Below, in pieces: positions 1-6,534 of a DNA stretch of 12,901 bases (position 1 is the first letter of the stretch; each line of letters starts with the position of its first letter). Location of the stretch: NCBI GenBank assembly GCA_934515035.1, contig CAKSXP010000028.1, positions 1-12,901 of the forward strand, read 5' to 3'. A program made the position numbers and the translations under genes. The notes beneath the pieces were generated by a model. The model worked only from the letters and a program-made list of their open reading frames with translations. It did no database searches and was not told the DNA's origin. This DNA comes from an uncultured Oscillospiraceae bacterium. GTDB taxonomy: Bacteria; Bacillota; Clostridia; Oscillospirales; Oscillospiraceae.

Positions 1-359
1 ACGCAAAGGTCAACGTTGACATCATCCTCCAGTCCGTCGGCAAAAACAACACAAACGACATAAGCTTCACCGTCGCCCGCGAGGAAATGAATAAGGCGCG
101 CGACGCCATAATGGAATATCAGGAGGCCATCGGCTTCGAGTGCGTGAACGTCGATACGTCCGTTGCCAAGGTCAGCATCGTCGGCGCGGGCATGATCCGC
201 TCCCCCGGCATCGCTTCCATGATGTTCGAGGCTCTCTATGACGCCAAGATAAACATCCAGATGATATCCACCAGCGAGATCAAGATCTCTGTGCTGATCG
301 ACGAAGCCTACGCCGATGTTGCGATGCAGGCGATACACAGAAAGTTTTTTGCAAACTGA
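1..359 (+). CDS. lysC: Aspartate kinase, C-terminal fragment (tandem ACT domains)
   Basis: Aspartokinase phosphorylates L-aspartate, the first step towards lysine, threonine and methionine. Only the regulatory end is in the window; the frame is open from position 3 and the kinase domain lies off the left edge. The visible residues begin AKVNVDIILQSVG, then NDISFTVAREE, which is the end of ACT domain 1. The second ACT domain starts at VAKVSIVGAGM and runs through PGIASMMFEAL, INIQMISTSEIKIS and a final AMQAIHRKFF. These are standard aspartokinase motifs that bind the feedback effector, usually lysine and/or threonine. The internal ATG at 87 is not the start, since the frame and homology extend through it. 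No operon partner is seen downstream on this strand. Identity is secure; which isozyme and effector cannot be told. Confidence 0.93.
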   Translation, partial: AKVNVDIILQSVGKNNTNDISFTVAREEMNKARDAIMEYQEAIGFECVNVDTSVAKVSIVGAGMIRSPGIASMMFEALYDAKINIQMISTSEIKISVLIDEAYADVAMQAIHRKFFAN

Positions 360-380
360 AAAAGCCGTAATCTACAAAAA

Positions 381-410
381 CGCCCCGGCGGGTCATGGCC
401 CGCCGGGGCG
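381..410 (-). terminator. Intrinsic terminator of the minus-strand peptidase operon
   Basis: A perfect 12-bp GC-rich stem (CGCCCCGGCGGG pairing with CCCGCCGGGGCG) closes a 6-nt loop. Read on the minus strand it is followed directly by TTTTT (376-380 on the plus strand) and further T-rich sequence, as an intrinsic terminator should be. It sits 30 nt beyond the stop of the 441-878 gene. On the plus strand there is no T tract after the stem, so it would be at best a weak terminator for lysC, although it lies just after that gene as well. Confidence 0.8.
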
Positions 411-440
411 CTGCTGTCTGCGGAAAAGAAAACGCCGGTA

Positions 441-878
441 TCAGTCCGATCCGGTTTCGATTCTGCTGCGCTCGGCCTCGCTCAGCTGTGTAAGATAATC
501 GTATACTTCATCAAATATCTCATCCCTGTACACCGGGTTATAAAAAAACGCGTCCTTTTTGATAAACCCGCCACGCGACATCAATATGAAACGGGCCGTT
601 GGCCAGTCTTTATCGCTGTAAAACTTGAGATGAAAGGATGTTCCCAATATGAACGCCGTACCGTCGCGTTTGAAGCGGACGTCCTTGAATGCGTTTACGA
701 TATAAGCAATGTCATCCGGGTCAGTCAGCGTGAATTCCGTTCCCCTGTTGCCGTCATACACATTTATGGCGCTGATCTCGTCTGTTTTAAGCAGCCGAAC
801 CGGTATATTGTACCATATGACCGCCGCGGCAGCCGCCGCCAGTATCAGACAGAACCACCGGAGCAGCTTTTTCTTCAT
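441..878 (-). CDS. Small membrane-anchored protein of unknown function, coupled to the cysteine peptidase
   Basis: This encodes 145 residues. MKKKLLRW is followed by a hydrophobic, alanine-rich segment (about residues 9-23), so it should be a signal anchor or uncleaved signal peptide with the rest outside the membrane. There is no lipobox cysteine. The extracytoplasmic part has a beta-rich look: SAINVYDGNRGTEFTLTD, then DIAYIVNAFKDVRFKRD, SFHLKFYSDK, and a C-terminal helix EIFDEVYDYLTQL. This pattern recalls small Clostridia proteins of unknown function that I cannot name with certainty. Start choice: AGGAGG at 888-893 lies 9 nt before ATG 878 but only 3 nt before ATG 884, and a TTG at 896 overlaps it, so 878 is preferred. 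The site overlaps the peptidase stop codon (893-895), so the two genes are translationally coupled. A role as inhibitor or partner of the peptidase is inference. Confidence 0.7.
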   Translation of the reverse strand: MKKKLLRWFCLILAAAAAAVIWYNIPVRLLKTDEISAINVYDGNRGTEFTLTDPDDIAYIVNAFKDVRFKRDGTAFILGTSFHLKFYSDKDWPTARFILMSRGGFIKKDAFFYNPVYRDEIFDEVYDYLTQLSEAERSRIETGSD

Positions 879-892
879 GTCCATCCCCCTCC

Positions 893-2083
893 TCAATAAA
901 TTTTGGTTATATAGCTCCCGGTTACTGTATTATAGCAAACATATCGGTTTTCTGCCGCATGCCCATCTTTAATTTTAAAATACTTGCTTTCATAATTTAA
1001 ATCGTAAATATAAAAAGTCGTCCATGCATATGCAGTAACAGTGTGATCTTCATATTGTCCGCTAAATGCTATATTTAACAGTATAGGTCTATTATTGCTT
1101 ATTTCGCTTGTTCCGGTGGACCATGATAGGAGGGAACTACTAGCTGTTTTATTCATGCCGTAATAATTCAAACAGTCTCGTACATAAGGTGCGAGATCAC
1201 CAAGGTCAATATAGTAATCCCACCCGAGCTCACTGGAGTATGTAGCATAGCCGTTATTTCTTGCAATTGTTTTACATCTAGTTACTATGGTCGAGTACGA
1301 ATATACCCCTCGTAAGTAATGTTCTATAATTGCAGCTGTACCATACACTCCGCAGCCGTTTGTTTCATTGATAATATAGCCATAAATCGATGAGTCTCCC
1401 ATATTGTAATAACCATTATTTTTGTATACGCAATTGGGGTAAAGTTCTGCCAGATAAACAAGTGGGTCGCTTATATACCCACGTGCAGCAATCGGCAATA
1501 TACCTGTCTCCTTAATATCGCTGATAAGGCGACAAGCATATTGGTAATTGTTATTTCTAATCGCCGTATTCTCAGCAGACTGGATTTCATTTTCCGAAAT
1601 GGTAATAATATTTTTGCTGGTACTATAAGATAGAGGACCAGCAAAATAAATATGACTTGTGGCATTGACTGTATCCTCTAAATTCTGCCCAACGTTCAAT
1701 CCATTATTATCGACAAGCAATGTGGCAGTGTCAGAGTATTCCTGAATAAGAGACATATACGGATCCGTAGAAACCACTACATACCCTGTATTAATTTGAC
1801 CCGTTTTTAGATTAACACAATATCCATTTATAGCATCATTTGAGTCATACAACGGGACAATTCCAGCTATTGAAGTCGACATGTTCCATGCAGTATTATC
1901 CAAATTTGACAGAACAAACAACAACGCCATCGTTGTCGCCATAGGCATATCGATTTCTGCTTCTTCCGTTTCATTATCATTGGTCGCAAAACTCTTTAAA
2001 TTAAAAGCGGATATCGTCATTACAATAATAAGAGCAAAACAAACAAAACGCTTAAAGCATTCAGATAATTTAACATTACTCAT
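893..2083 (-). CDS. Secreted papain-like cysteine peptidase precursor (C10/C39-like)
   Basis: The 396-residue product starts with a signal peptide: KLSECFKR, a hydrophobic core at about 13-27, and a likely cleavage after SFA (residue 33). Residues 83-119 (GYCVNLKTGQINTG followed by YVVVSTDPYMSLIQEYS) resemble the propeptide of streptopain-type C10 peptidases. The C-terminal catalytic half has NGCGVYGTAAIIEHYL with probable nucleophile Cys244, then DHTVTAYAW with probable His347, then YFKIKDGH, where Asp373 may orient the His. Length and order (signal, prodomain, protease) fit this fold. The enzyme would be exported as a zymogen; its substrate is unknown. AAGGAG sits 8 nt before the ATG. The gene is conspicuously AT-rich compared with the GC-rich genes around it, suggesting acquisition. 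A catalytically active C39_2-like domain of another subfamily is the main alternative. Confidence 0.75.
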   Translation of the reverse strand: MSNVKLSECFKRFVCFALIIVMTISAFNLKSFATNDNETEEAEIDMPMATTMALLFVLSNLDNTAWNMSTSIAGIVPLYDSNDAINGYCVNLKTGQINTGYVVVSTDPYMSLIQEYSDTATLLVDNNGLNVGQNLEDTVNATSHIYFAGPLSYSTSKNIITISENEIQSAENTAIRNNNYQYACRLISDIKETGILPIAARGYISDPLVYLAELYPNCVYKNNGYYNMGDSSIYGYIINETNGCGVYGTAAIIEHYLRGVYSYSTIVTRCKTIARNNGYATYSSELGWDYYIDLGDLAPYVRDCLNYYGMNKTASSSLLSWSTGTSEISNNRPILLNIAFSGQYEDHTVTAYAWTTFYIYDLNYESKYFKIKDGHAAENRYVCYNTVTGSYITKIY

Positions 2084-2106
2084 AAATATTTCTCCTTAAT
2101 TTTAGC

Positions 2107-2142
2107 TTATGTACACATATTATCAGCAATTAATACGCCCAT
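2107..2142 (-). CDS. Possible 11-codon leader or small peptide ORF (MGVLIADNMCT)
   Basis: An ATG at 2142 opens an 11-codon frame ending in TAA at 2107-2109, 23 nt before the peptidase start. It is preceded by AGGAGGTGAT, a 10-nt match to the complement of the 16S rRNA 3' end, with 8 nt between AGGAGG and the ATG. That is a stronger site than the one of the peptidase itself. It could be a leader peptide controlling peptidase translation, a very small secreted or signalling peptide, or a chance frame behind a stand-by ribosome site. The peptide has no signal sequence. There is no direct evidence of translation. Confidence 0.4.
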   Translation of the reverse strand: MGVLIADNMCT

Positions 2143-2230
2143 AGGAATCACCTCCTCTCCTGTTACCAATCCAACAATGAGCAAAACTCAAAAAATGCAG
2201 TAGTGTTAATGGTTTTCTGCTATGGCGAAA
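2143..2230 (-). other. Upstream region of the peptidase operon, no clear promoter
   Basis: Apart from the extended ribosome site at 2147-2156, I see only AT-rich sequence with no convincing -35/-10 pair on the minus strand. The operon must start transcription here or further upstream, but I cannot place the promoter. Confidence 0.3.
2147..2156 (-). promoter_or_regulatory. Extended Shine-Dalgarno sequence upstream of the mini-ORF
   Basis: AGGAGGTGAT read on the minus strand is complementary to ten bases of the usual 16S 3' end. It is correctly spaced (8 nt after AGGAGG) from the ATG at 2142 and not from the peptidase ATG at 2083. This is what makes the 11-codon frame worth listing. Confidence 0.6.
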
Positions 2231-2524
2231 CTAGAAATCATTAGCTTGGCAGATTATTTGGGCAGCAACCTCCTTATCGCCCATTAATGCGGACTTCAAC
2301 ACCGTGGAACCTCCGCCGCCCTGCTGGATATATGATCGATTTTTGAAAAAACTGAACAGTTCAAAATCCTTCGCCGAGGATTAACTCAAGCGGTCAACTC
2401 GTCTCATTTTCTCTATCCGCTCCTCAACTGCCTCGTATCTTGTCTGTGGTAGACTTGTTTTTCTCGTTTCTTCGCCAACTTCGTATACTAAGTATACTAT
2501 ATATTTACATTCCGCGCAAGACAA
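2231..2524 (-). pseudogene. Probable decayed reading frame with one in-frame stop, family unknown
   Basis: One minus-strand frame is open from a TTG at 2524 to a TAG at 2231-2233, except for a single TAA at 2381-2383. The first half reads LSCAECKYIVYLVYEVGEE and later RYEAVEERIEKMRRVDRLS; the second half reads SSAKDFELFSFFKNRSYIQQ, GGGGSTVLKSALMGDKEVAA and QIICQANDF. The composition is protein-like (charged helix, then a glycine turn, then an amphipathic helix) rather than random, which suggests one gene of about 97 codons interrupted by an ochre codon. No convincing ribosome site precedes the TTG. I do not recognise the family. It could equally be two chance frames. It lies immediately upstream of the peptidase operon, inside the AT-rich block. 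Confidence 0.3.
2483..2497. repeat. 15-bp perfect palindrome GTATACT-A-AGTATAC
   Basis: Two 7-bp arms flank a single central A, and each arm contains the self-complementary GTATAC, so the site is both an inverted and a direct repeat. It resembles a dimeric repressor operator or recombinase core. It lies near the start of the interrupted frame at 2231-2524 and about 150 bp from the ymdB promoter. Function is unknown. Confidence 0.45.
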
Positions 2525-2640
2525 TTATATGTGCGATTTATGCACTATACATTACCTGTCTCATACTCTTCCGCTGTTTTGTTCTCTGAACCGGCCCACC
2601 GGCGCGGGATGCCCCGAAAAAAGAAAATTTCCCCACCGTG

Positions 2641-2670
2641 TTGATATTGCATCGCCTGACGTGATAAAAT
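2641..2670 (+). promoter_or_regulatory. Probable sigma-A promoter of the ymdB operon
   Basis: TTGATA (2641-2646) and TAAAAT (2665-2670) are separated by 18 nt, close to the vegetative consensus TTGACA-N17-TATAAT. Transcription would start near 2677, leaving a leader of about 27 nt before the ymdB ATG at 2704. No operator or riboswitch is visible in this leader. Confidence 0.6.
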
Positions 2671-2703
2671 AATCGAATCAGACGGAAAGGAAATACAACC
2701 GAA

Positions 2704-3477
2704 ATGATCGTCAATATTCTCGCGGTCGGTGACGTCTGCGGGGAGGCGGGGCTCCGCTTCCTTGAAAAGCACCTCAAACCGCTGAAAAAGCTTAAAAATA
2801 TAGGCTTCTGCGCCGTCAACGGCGAAAACGCGAACGTCGTCGGCGTAACGCCGGAACAGTGCGAGCGCATGCTCGACGCGGGCGCGGACGTCGTCACGCT
2901 CGGAAACCACACCTGGACCCGGTATGAGCTCCAGCCCTATCTGAACGAATCCGCGCGGACTCTGCGTCCCGCGAACTTCGCGCCCCAGTGCCCGGGCAGG
3001 GGCTGGGCGGAATACAAAATGCCCTTCGGCAGCGTCGGCGTCCTGAACCTCATAGGGCGCTTCTCGCTGGACACGAACACGGACAACCCCTTCGTCGTCG
3101 CCGACCAGCTGCTGACGGAGGACGCGCCGAAGATCATCCTCGTGGACATGCACGCCGAGGCCACCAGCGAAAAGCTCGCGATGGGCTTTTTCCTCGAGGG
3201 ACGCGCCAGCGTCGTCTGGGGCACCCACACCCATGTGCAGACCTCGGACGCGCAGGTGCTCGAGGGCGGCACGGGATATATAACCGACCTCGGCATGACC
3301 GGCCCCGCCGTCTCCGTGCTCGGCATCGACCCGTCCCAGTCGGTCAACAAGTTCCTCGGCGACCCGCCGAGAAGATACAGGCCCGCCTCCGGCGGCTGCA
3401 AGATGGAGTGCGCCGTTTTCGGCGTTGACACCGAGACCGGACGCTGCGTGAGCGCCGAAGCGCTGAGGATAATGTAA
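2704..3477 (+). CDS. ymdB: YmdB family metallophosphoesterase (2',3'-cyclic nucleotide phosphodiesterase)
   Basis: The 257-residue product matches the YmdB/TIGR00282 family in length and in every metal-site motif: VGDVCG (Asp10), NGEN (39-42), GNHTW (Asn68, His69), DMHAEATSEK (His150) and GTHTHVQT (His175, His177). In Bacillus, YmdB hydrolyses 2',3'-cyclic AMP in the cytoplasm and influences biofilm and motility decisions. It often sits near RNase Y and recA-type genes; here it instead begins an operon with DNA-repair-type genes. The start is preceded by AAAGGAA with a somewhat long spacing. The stop lies 2 nt before the next ATG, so co-translation with the nuclease gene is likely. The TTGATA/TAAAAT promoter upstream supports this as the first gene of the operon. 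Confidence 0.93.
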   Translation: MIVNILAVGDVCGEAGLRFLEKHLKPLKKLKNIGFCAVNGENANVVGVTPEQCERMLDAGADVVTLGNHTWTRYELQPYLNESARTLRPANFAPQCPGRGWAEYKMPFGSVGVLNLIGRFSLDTNTDNPFVVADQLLTEDAPKIILVDMHAEATSEKLAMGFFLEGRASVVWGTHTHVQTSDAQVLEGGTGYITDLGMTGPAVSVLGIDPSQSVNKFLGDPPRRYRPASGGCKMECAVFGVDTETGRCVSAEALRIM

Positions 3478-3479
3478 AA

Positions 3480-4598
3480 ATGGGAAACAGGATAAGAATG
3501 CTTCACGCGGCGGATCTGCACCTCGACTCCCCCTTCGACGGGCTGGACGAGGAAAAGGCGGCGCTCCGCCGCGCCGAACAGCGCGAAACTCTGCGCAGGA
3601 TAGCGGAATATGCCGTCATGGCAAAGGCCGATCTCGTGCTTCTGGCGGGCGACCTGCTCGACGGCGACGGCGTGTTCCGCGAGACGGGCGAGAGCCTGTG
3701 CGCGGCGCTGGGCGGGATAAGCGCGCCCGTGTTCATCGCGCCGGGAAACCACGACCCCTATACGCCGGGCTGCGTCTACGACACGCTGGCCCTGCCGGAA
3801 AACGTCCATGTTTTCAAAAGCCGCGCCATCGAATGCGCCGAGCTGCCCGAAAAGGGCGTGCGCGTCTGGGGCGCGGCCTTCACCGACAAGTTCGAACAGG
3901 GACTGCTGCGGGGCTTCGAGGCCGAAAAGCAGGACTCTGTTCTCGATATCATGGTAATGCACGGGGATGTGGGCGCGCCGAAGAGCGTCTATAACCCCAT
4001 CTCCGAGGAGGACATGCGCCGCAGCGGGATGGACTATATTGCGTTAGGGCACGTCCACACCTTCAGCGGCCTGTGCCGCGCGGGCGATACATATTACGCT
4101 TATCCCGGCTGCGCCGAGGGGCGCGGCTTTGACGAATGCGGCGAAAAGGGCGTCATCATCGCGGAGGTCTCCGAGGAAGGGGTACAGGCGAGGTTCGTTC
4201 CCGTCTGCTCCCGCCGGTACGAGGAGCTGAACGTTGACCTTTCAAACGTGCCCGACGGCGCCGATGCGCTCGACGCGCTGGAGGCCGTGCTGCCCGGCGA
4301 CACGGAAAACGACATCTACCGCATAACCTTCACCGGCTCCGCCGCCGCTGCTCCCGATCTGAAAAGCGTGCGTTCCCGGCTGGAGGGACGCTTTTTCAGC
4401 CTGCGTCTGCGCGACCGGACGAGTATGCGCCGGGACGTATGGGAAAAATGCGGCGAGGACACGCTGCGCGGCCTTTTTCTGACGAAGCTGCGCCGGCTGT
4501 ACGACGCCGCCGGGAGCGACGATGAGCGCGAGAGGATAACCCTCGCCGCGCGCTATGGTCTGGCGGCGCTGGAAAACGGCGAAGCCCCCGCGATGTGA
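3480..4598 (+). CDS. yhaO: YhaO/SbcD-like DNA repair metallophosphoesterase (Mre11 family)
   Basis: This 372-residue calcineurin-like phosphoesterase carries the Mre11/SbcD metal-binding set in order: HAADLHLDSPF (Asp12, His14), LLAGDLLDGD (Asp58), APGNHDPY (Asn90, His91), VMHGDVG (His161) and ALGHVHTF (His191, His193). Residues 195 to the C-terminus form the capping region and a helical tail (about 322-360), which in this family contacts the ATPase partner. The expected activity is Mn-dependent exo/endonuclease on DNA ends, acting with an SbcC/Rad50-like ATPase, and such a gene follows 16 nt downstream. It begins 2 nt after the ymdB stop. A second ATG at 3498 (Met7, next to the phosphodiesterase core, with AGGA 5 nt upstream) is an alternative start. 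SbcD is the other name one might use; YhaO fits better because the partner is YhaN-like. Confidence 0.9.
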   Translation: MGNRIRMLHAADLHLDSPFDGLDEEKAALRRAEQRETLRRIAEYAVMAKADLVLLAGDLLDGDGVFRETGESLCAALGGISAPVFIAPGNHDPYTPGCVYDTLALPENVHVFKSRAIECAELPEKGVRVWGAAFTDKFEQGLLRGFEAEKQDSVLDIMVMHGDVGAPKSVYNPISEEDMRRSGMDYIALGHVHTFSGLCRAGDTYYAYPGCAEGRGFDECGEKGVIIAEVSEEGVQARFVPVCSRRYEELNVDLSNVPDGADALDALEAVLPGDTENDIYRITFTGSAAAAPDLKSVRSRLEGRFFSLRLRDRTSMRRDVWEKCGEDTLRGLFLTKLRRLYDAAGSDDERERITLAARYGLAALENGEAPAM

Positions 4599-4614
4599 TC
4601 GGAGGCAGCGACTT

Positions 4615-6534
4615 ATGAATATCCGAAAACTGCGCGCCGATTTCGGCGCGCTCAACAGCCGCGAGCTTGAGCTTCACGACGGCCTGAACGTCATCGAACA
4701 GCCCAACGAGAGCGGAAAATCGACCTGGTGCGCCTTCATCCGCGCGATGCTCTACGGGGTGGACAGCTCCGAGCGTGCGCGCGCGGGGCACCAGCCCGAC
4801 AAGGTCCGGTTCGCGCCCTGGAGCGGCGCGCCGATGCGCGGCGAGATGGAGCTCTGCTCCGGCGGCCGCGAAATAACTCTCACACGCTCGACAAAAAGCG
4901 CGAACGCGCCGATGCGCGAGTTCTCCGCCGTCTATACCGGCACGGGCGAGCCCGTGCCCGGCCTCACCGGCGCAAACGCGGGCGAGGTCCTCACGGGAGC
5001 GGCCAAGGGCGTTTTCGAGCGCAGCGCCTTCATAAAACAGGCGGGCATCGCCGTCTCCGGCTCTCCGGAGCTTGAAACGCGCATCGCCTCCCTCGTCTCC
5101 TCCGGCGCGGAGGACGAATGCTGGGCCGACGCCGACGCGCGTCTGCGCTCCTGGCAGCGCGCGCGCCGCTGGAACAGGCGCGGGCGGATACCCGAGCTGG
5201 AAAACGAGCTTGCGGAAAAGGACGAGGCTCTTCTCGGGCTCCGGCGCGCCGGGCGTGACAGCGCCGCGCTCCGGACAGAGCTTGAGCTTGCGGAGGCGGA
5301 GCTTCCGCGCATACAGGCCAAGATCGCCGGGGAGCGCAAAGCGCTCCGCCGCGCCGCGCTGGAAAAGCTGAGCGAGAACAAGCGTCTGCTGCACGAGAGC
5401 GAAGCCGCCGCGCAGGAGGCCGAAAACGAGCTCGCCGCGCGGAAGAGAGAACGCGCCGCCCTCCCCTTCAGAGAGGATGCGCCGCCGGAGACCGTCATGC
5501 AGACGGCGCAGGCGGACGCGGAGCGCGCACGCGCGCTGAACGCGGACGCAAAAAGGACGGTCTCCGCCGCGCTGTTCGTCATTCCCGCGCTGCTTCTTGC
5601 CGCCGCGCTGCTGTGCGGCTTTATCAGCTGGTACATGACCGCCGCCGGGGTCGTTCTCGGCCTTGCCGCGGCCGCCGCGGTCTTTCTCGTCAGACGGCGT
5701 TCCCGCGCCGCCGCGCAGGAGGCCGGAGCGGAACGTGACCGGATACTGTCACAATACGGAGCGGAGGACGAGGACGGGATAACCGCAAGGGCCGGACTTT
5801 TCGTCTCCGCCTGCGCCGCCGTGGAGCGCGCGGAGAAAGCCGCCGCGGAAGCCCGCGCGCGGTTCGAGAGCGTCAGCGCCAGCCAGCAGGGTCTGGACAG
5901 GGACATCCTCTCCGACCTTGACATAAGCTCCTCCAGCCGCAGGCTGACGGAGGCGCAGACGCGCGTTTCGCTGCTGCGCGAAAAGCTTGCCAAGGCCGAA
6001 GGCGGCCTCTGCGTCATGGGCGACCCGCTGGTCATCGAGAGCGAAAAGCGCGGCCTCGAGGAAAAGCTTGCGCTGCTGACGGAACAATACGAGGCGCTGG
6101 AGCTTGCCGTTTCAACGCTGGCGGAGGCCAACTCCGAGATGCAGACGCGCTTTTCCCCCGCCCTGGGCCGCCGCGCGGGCGAGCTTTTCGCGCGCCTGAC
6201 CGGCGGAAAATACGAAACCGTGAGCATAGGCCGCGGATTTGCCGCCGCCGTGCGCGAGACGGGGGACGCCGCTTCGCGCGACAGTCTGTTTCTCAGCGCG
6301 GGCGCGCAGGATCAGCTCTATCTCGCGCTGCGCCTTGCCATATGCGAGCTGGTGCTCGACGGCGAAGAACCCTGCCCCATCATCCTCGACGACGCGCTCT
6401 GCGCCTTCGACGACGAGCGCATGGCCCTTGCCATGGACCTCCTGCTGGAGCTTGGAAAGACGCGGCAGATAATCCTCTTCACCTGTCAGAACAGGGAGAA
6501 GGCATATCTCGCCGCCGGAGGTGACGAACGATGA
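4615..6534 (+). CDS. YhaN/SbcC-like AAA ATPase with coiled coils and a hydrophobic hairpin
   Basis: The 639-residue protein begins MNIRKLRADFGAL, typical of RecF/SMC-type ATPases. Walker A is EQPNESGKST (28-37), the ABC signature is FLSAGAQDQLYLALRLA (about 559-575), and Walker B is CPIILDDALCAFDD (587-600) followed by the D-loop. Heptad-rich, charged helices at roughly 190-310 and 365-505 form the antiparallel arms. Where Rad50/SbcC have a CxxC zinc hook, this protein has two adjacent hydrophobic segments (about 317-336 and 341-358) followed by RRRSR, which look like a membrane hairpin. B. subtilis YhaN is of the same type but considerably longer, so the arms are short here. GGAGG sits 9 nt before ATG 4615; an upstream ATG at 4555 overlaps yhaO and lacks support. 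It should work with the YhaO-like nuclease on DNA ends, possibly at the membrane. Confidence 0.87.
   Translation: MNIRKLRADFGALNSRELELHDGLNVIEQPNESGKSTWCAFIRAMLYGVDSSERARAGHQPDKVRFAPWSGAPMRGEMELCSGGREITLTRSTKSANAPMREFSAVYTGTGEPVPGLTGANAGEVLTGAAKGVFERSAFIKQAGIAVSGSPELETRIASLVSSGAEDECWADADARLRSWQRARRWNRRGRIPELENELAEKDEALLGLRRAGRDSAALRTELELAEAELPRIQAKIAGERKALRRAALEKLSENKRLLHESEAAAQEAENELAARKRERAALPFREDAPPETVMQTAQADAERARALNADAKRTVSAALFVIPALLLAAALLCGFISWYMTAAGVVLGLAAAAAVFLVRRRSRAAAQEAGAERDRILSQYGAEDEDGITARAGLFVSACAAVERAEKAAAEARARFESVSASQQGLDRDILSDLDISSSSRRLTEAQTRVSLLREKLAKAEGGLCVMGDPLVIESEKRGLEEKLALLTEQYEALELAVSTLAEANSEMQTRFSPALGRRAGELFARLTGGKYETVSIGRGFAAAVRETGDAASRDSLFLSAGAQDQLYLALRLAICELVLDGEEPCPIILDDALCAFDDERMALAMDLLLELGKTRQIILFTCQNREKAYLAAGGDER

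Noticed and set aside
381..410. The GC-rich hairpin as lysC's own terminator
   Set aside because: No T tract follows on the plus strand; the T tract is on the minus strand. Some effect on lysC transcripts cannot be excluded.
2478..2490. AACTTCGTATA, an 11-base match to a loxP arm
   Set aside because: No inverted second arm follows at the right spacing (TATAC only), so this is most likely chance in AT-rich sequence.
4555..4614. Upstream ATG extending the ATPase by 20 residues into yhaO
   Set aside because: The extra residues are not family-like, and GGAGG is placed correctly for ATG 4615.
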